NCBI GenBank assembly: GCA_009889585.1 | Contig: WUQV01000311.1 | Coordinates: forward strand, 1-12,749 | Length of the DNA stretch: 12,749 bases | DNA from: Candidatus Bathyarchaeota archaeon | GTDB taxonomy: Archaea; Thermoproteota; Bathyarchaeia; Bathyarchaeales; WUQV01 | Direction: 5' to 3' | Shown here: piece after piece, positions 12,671-12,749 of the stretch | Layout of the letters: every line of letters starts with the position of its first letter | How positions within the stretch are numbered: position 1 is the first letter of the stretch | The notes under the pieces: model-generated | Told to the model about the DNA's origin: nothing | Database searches by the model: none | What the model saw: the letters and a program-made list of their open reading frames with translations, nothing else | Translations under genes and position numbers: made by a program

Positions 12671-12749
12671 TAGCGTTTCTTTGCAAGACAAGGGAATTCC
12701 GTAAAATGAGGGCTTTAAGTGAGCTCTTAAAAAGACGTAAATATGGACA

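Noticed and set aside
12706..12749. ATG at 12706 opening a plus frame to the right edge
   Set aside because: Only 14 codons are visible, with no clear ribosome-binding site, and a TATA-like stretch (CTTAAAAAG) lies inside it. It could as well be promoter DNA of a gene beyond the edge.

Overview
The window looks like a chromosomal stretch from a thermophilic archaeon, probably of the TACK/Thermoproteota group. Supporting points are a stand-alone GMP synthase ATP-pyrophosphatase subunit (the archaeal split form), an archaeal-type PyrF, PaREP1/HEPN and MNT-HEPN proteins, TATA boxes 25-35 bases before several genes, very short leaders, and frequent AGG/AGA codons. The exact lineage cannot be fixed from sequence alone. 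No rRNA, tRNA, CRISPR array or intact transposase was seen.

Layout, left half. 81-315 is a small unknown gene broken by one base in a G4 run. 416-1111 (minus) is a two-gene unit: an arcadin-1-like small protein, then acylphosphatase. 1352-1837 (plus) is a PaREP1-type HEPN protein with a ribbon-helix-helix-like N-terminus. 2231-3181 (minus) is guaA subunit B. About 3295-3562 (plus) holds the relic of an acyl-CoA synthetase C-terminus. 3696-4254 (plus) is an overlapping pair of tiny membrane proteins. 4374-5993 (minus) is an intact AMP-forming acyl-CoA synthetase with a clear promoter. 6308-6469 (plus) is a 53-residue ribbon-helix-helix regulator starting at TTG, and 6479-7264 (minus) is pyrF.

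Layout, right half. 7373-7696 is a DUF72 pseudogene and 7954-8070 an NfeD-like remnant. 8102-9559 is a two-gene unit: a HEPN-like protein followed by a frameshifted gene whose restored product carries a PD-(D/E)XK nuclease signature. 9859-10248 (minus) is a retropepsin-like aspartyl protease. About 10334-10788 is an unidentified gene decayed over three frames. 10807-11643 is a fused MntA-HepT-type nucleotidyltransferase-HEPN protein. 11696-12627 (minus) is a multi-membrane-span protein overlapping a frameshifted winged-helix regulator.

Two themes stand out. One is an unusual amount of gene decay: at least six broken genes or relics, found by reading codons in the apparently empty gaps. The other is a concentration of HEPN-type proteins (three), one fused to its likely antitoxin domain and one beside a putative nuclease. 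This suggests a toxin-antitoxin or defence-type accessory region interleaved with housekeeping nucleotide-metabolism genes (guaA, pyrF). All functional statements come from motif recognition; no database search was run.
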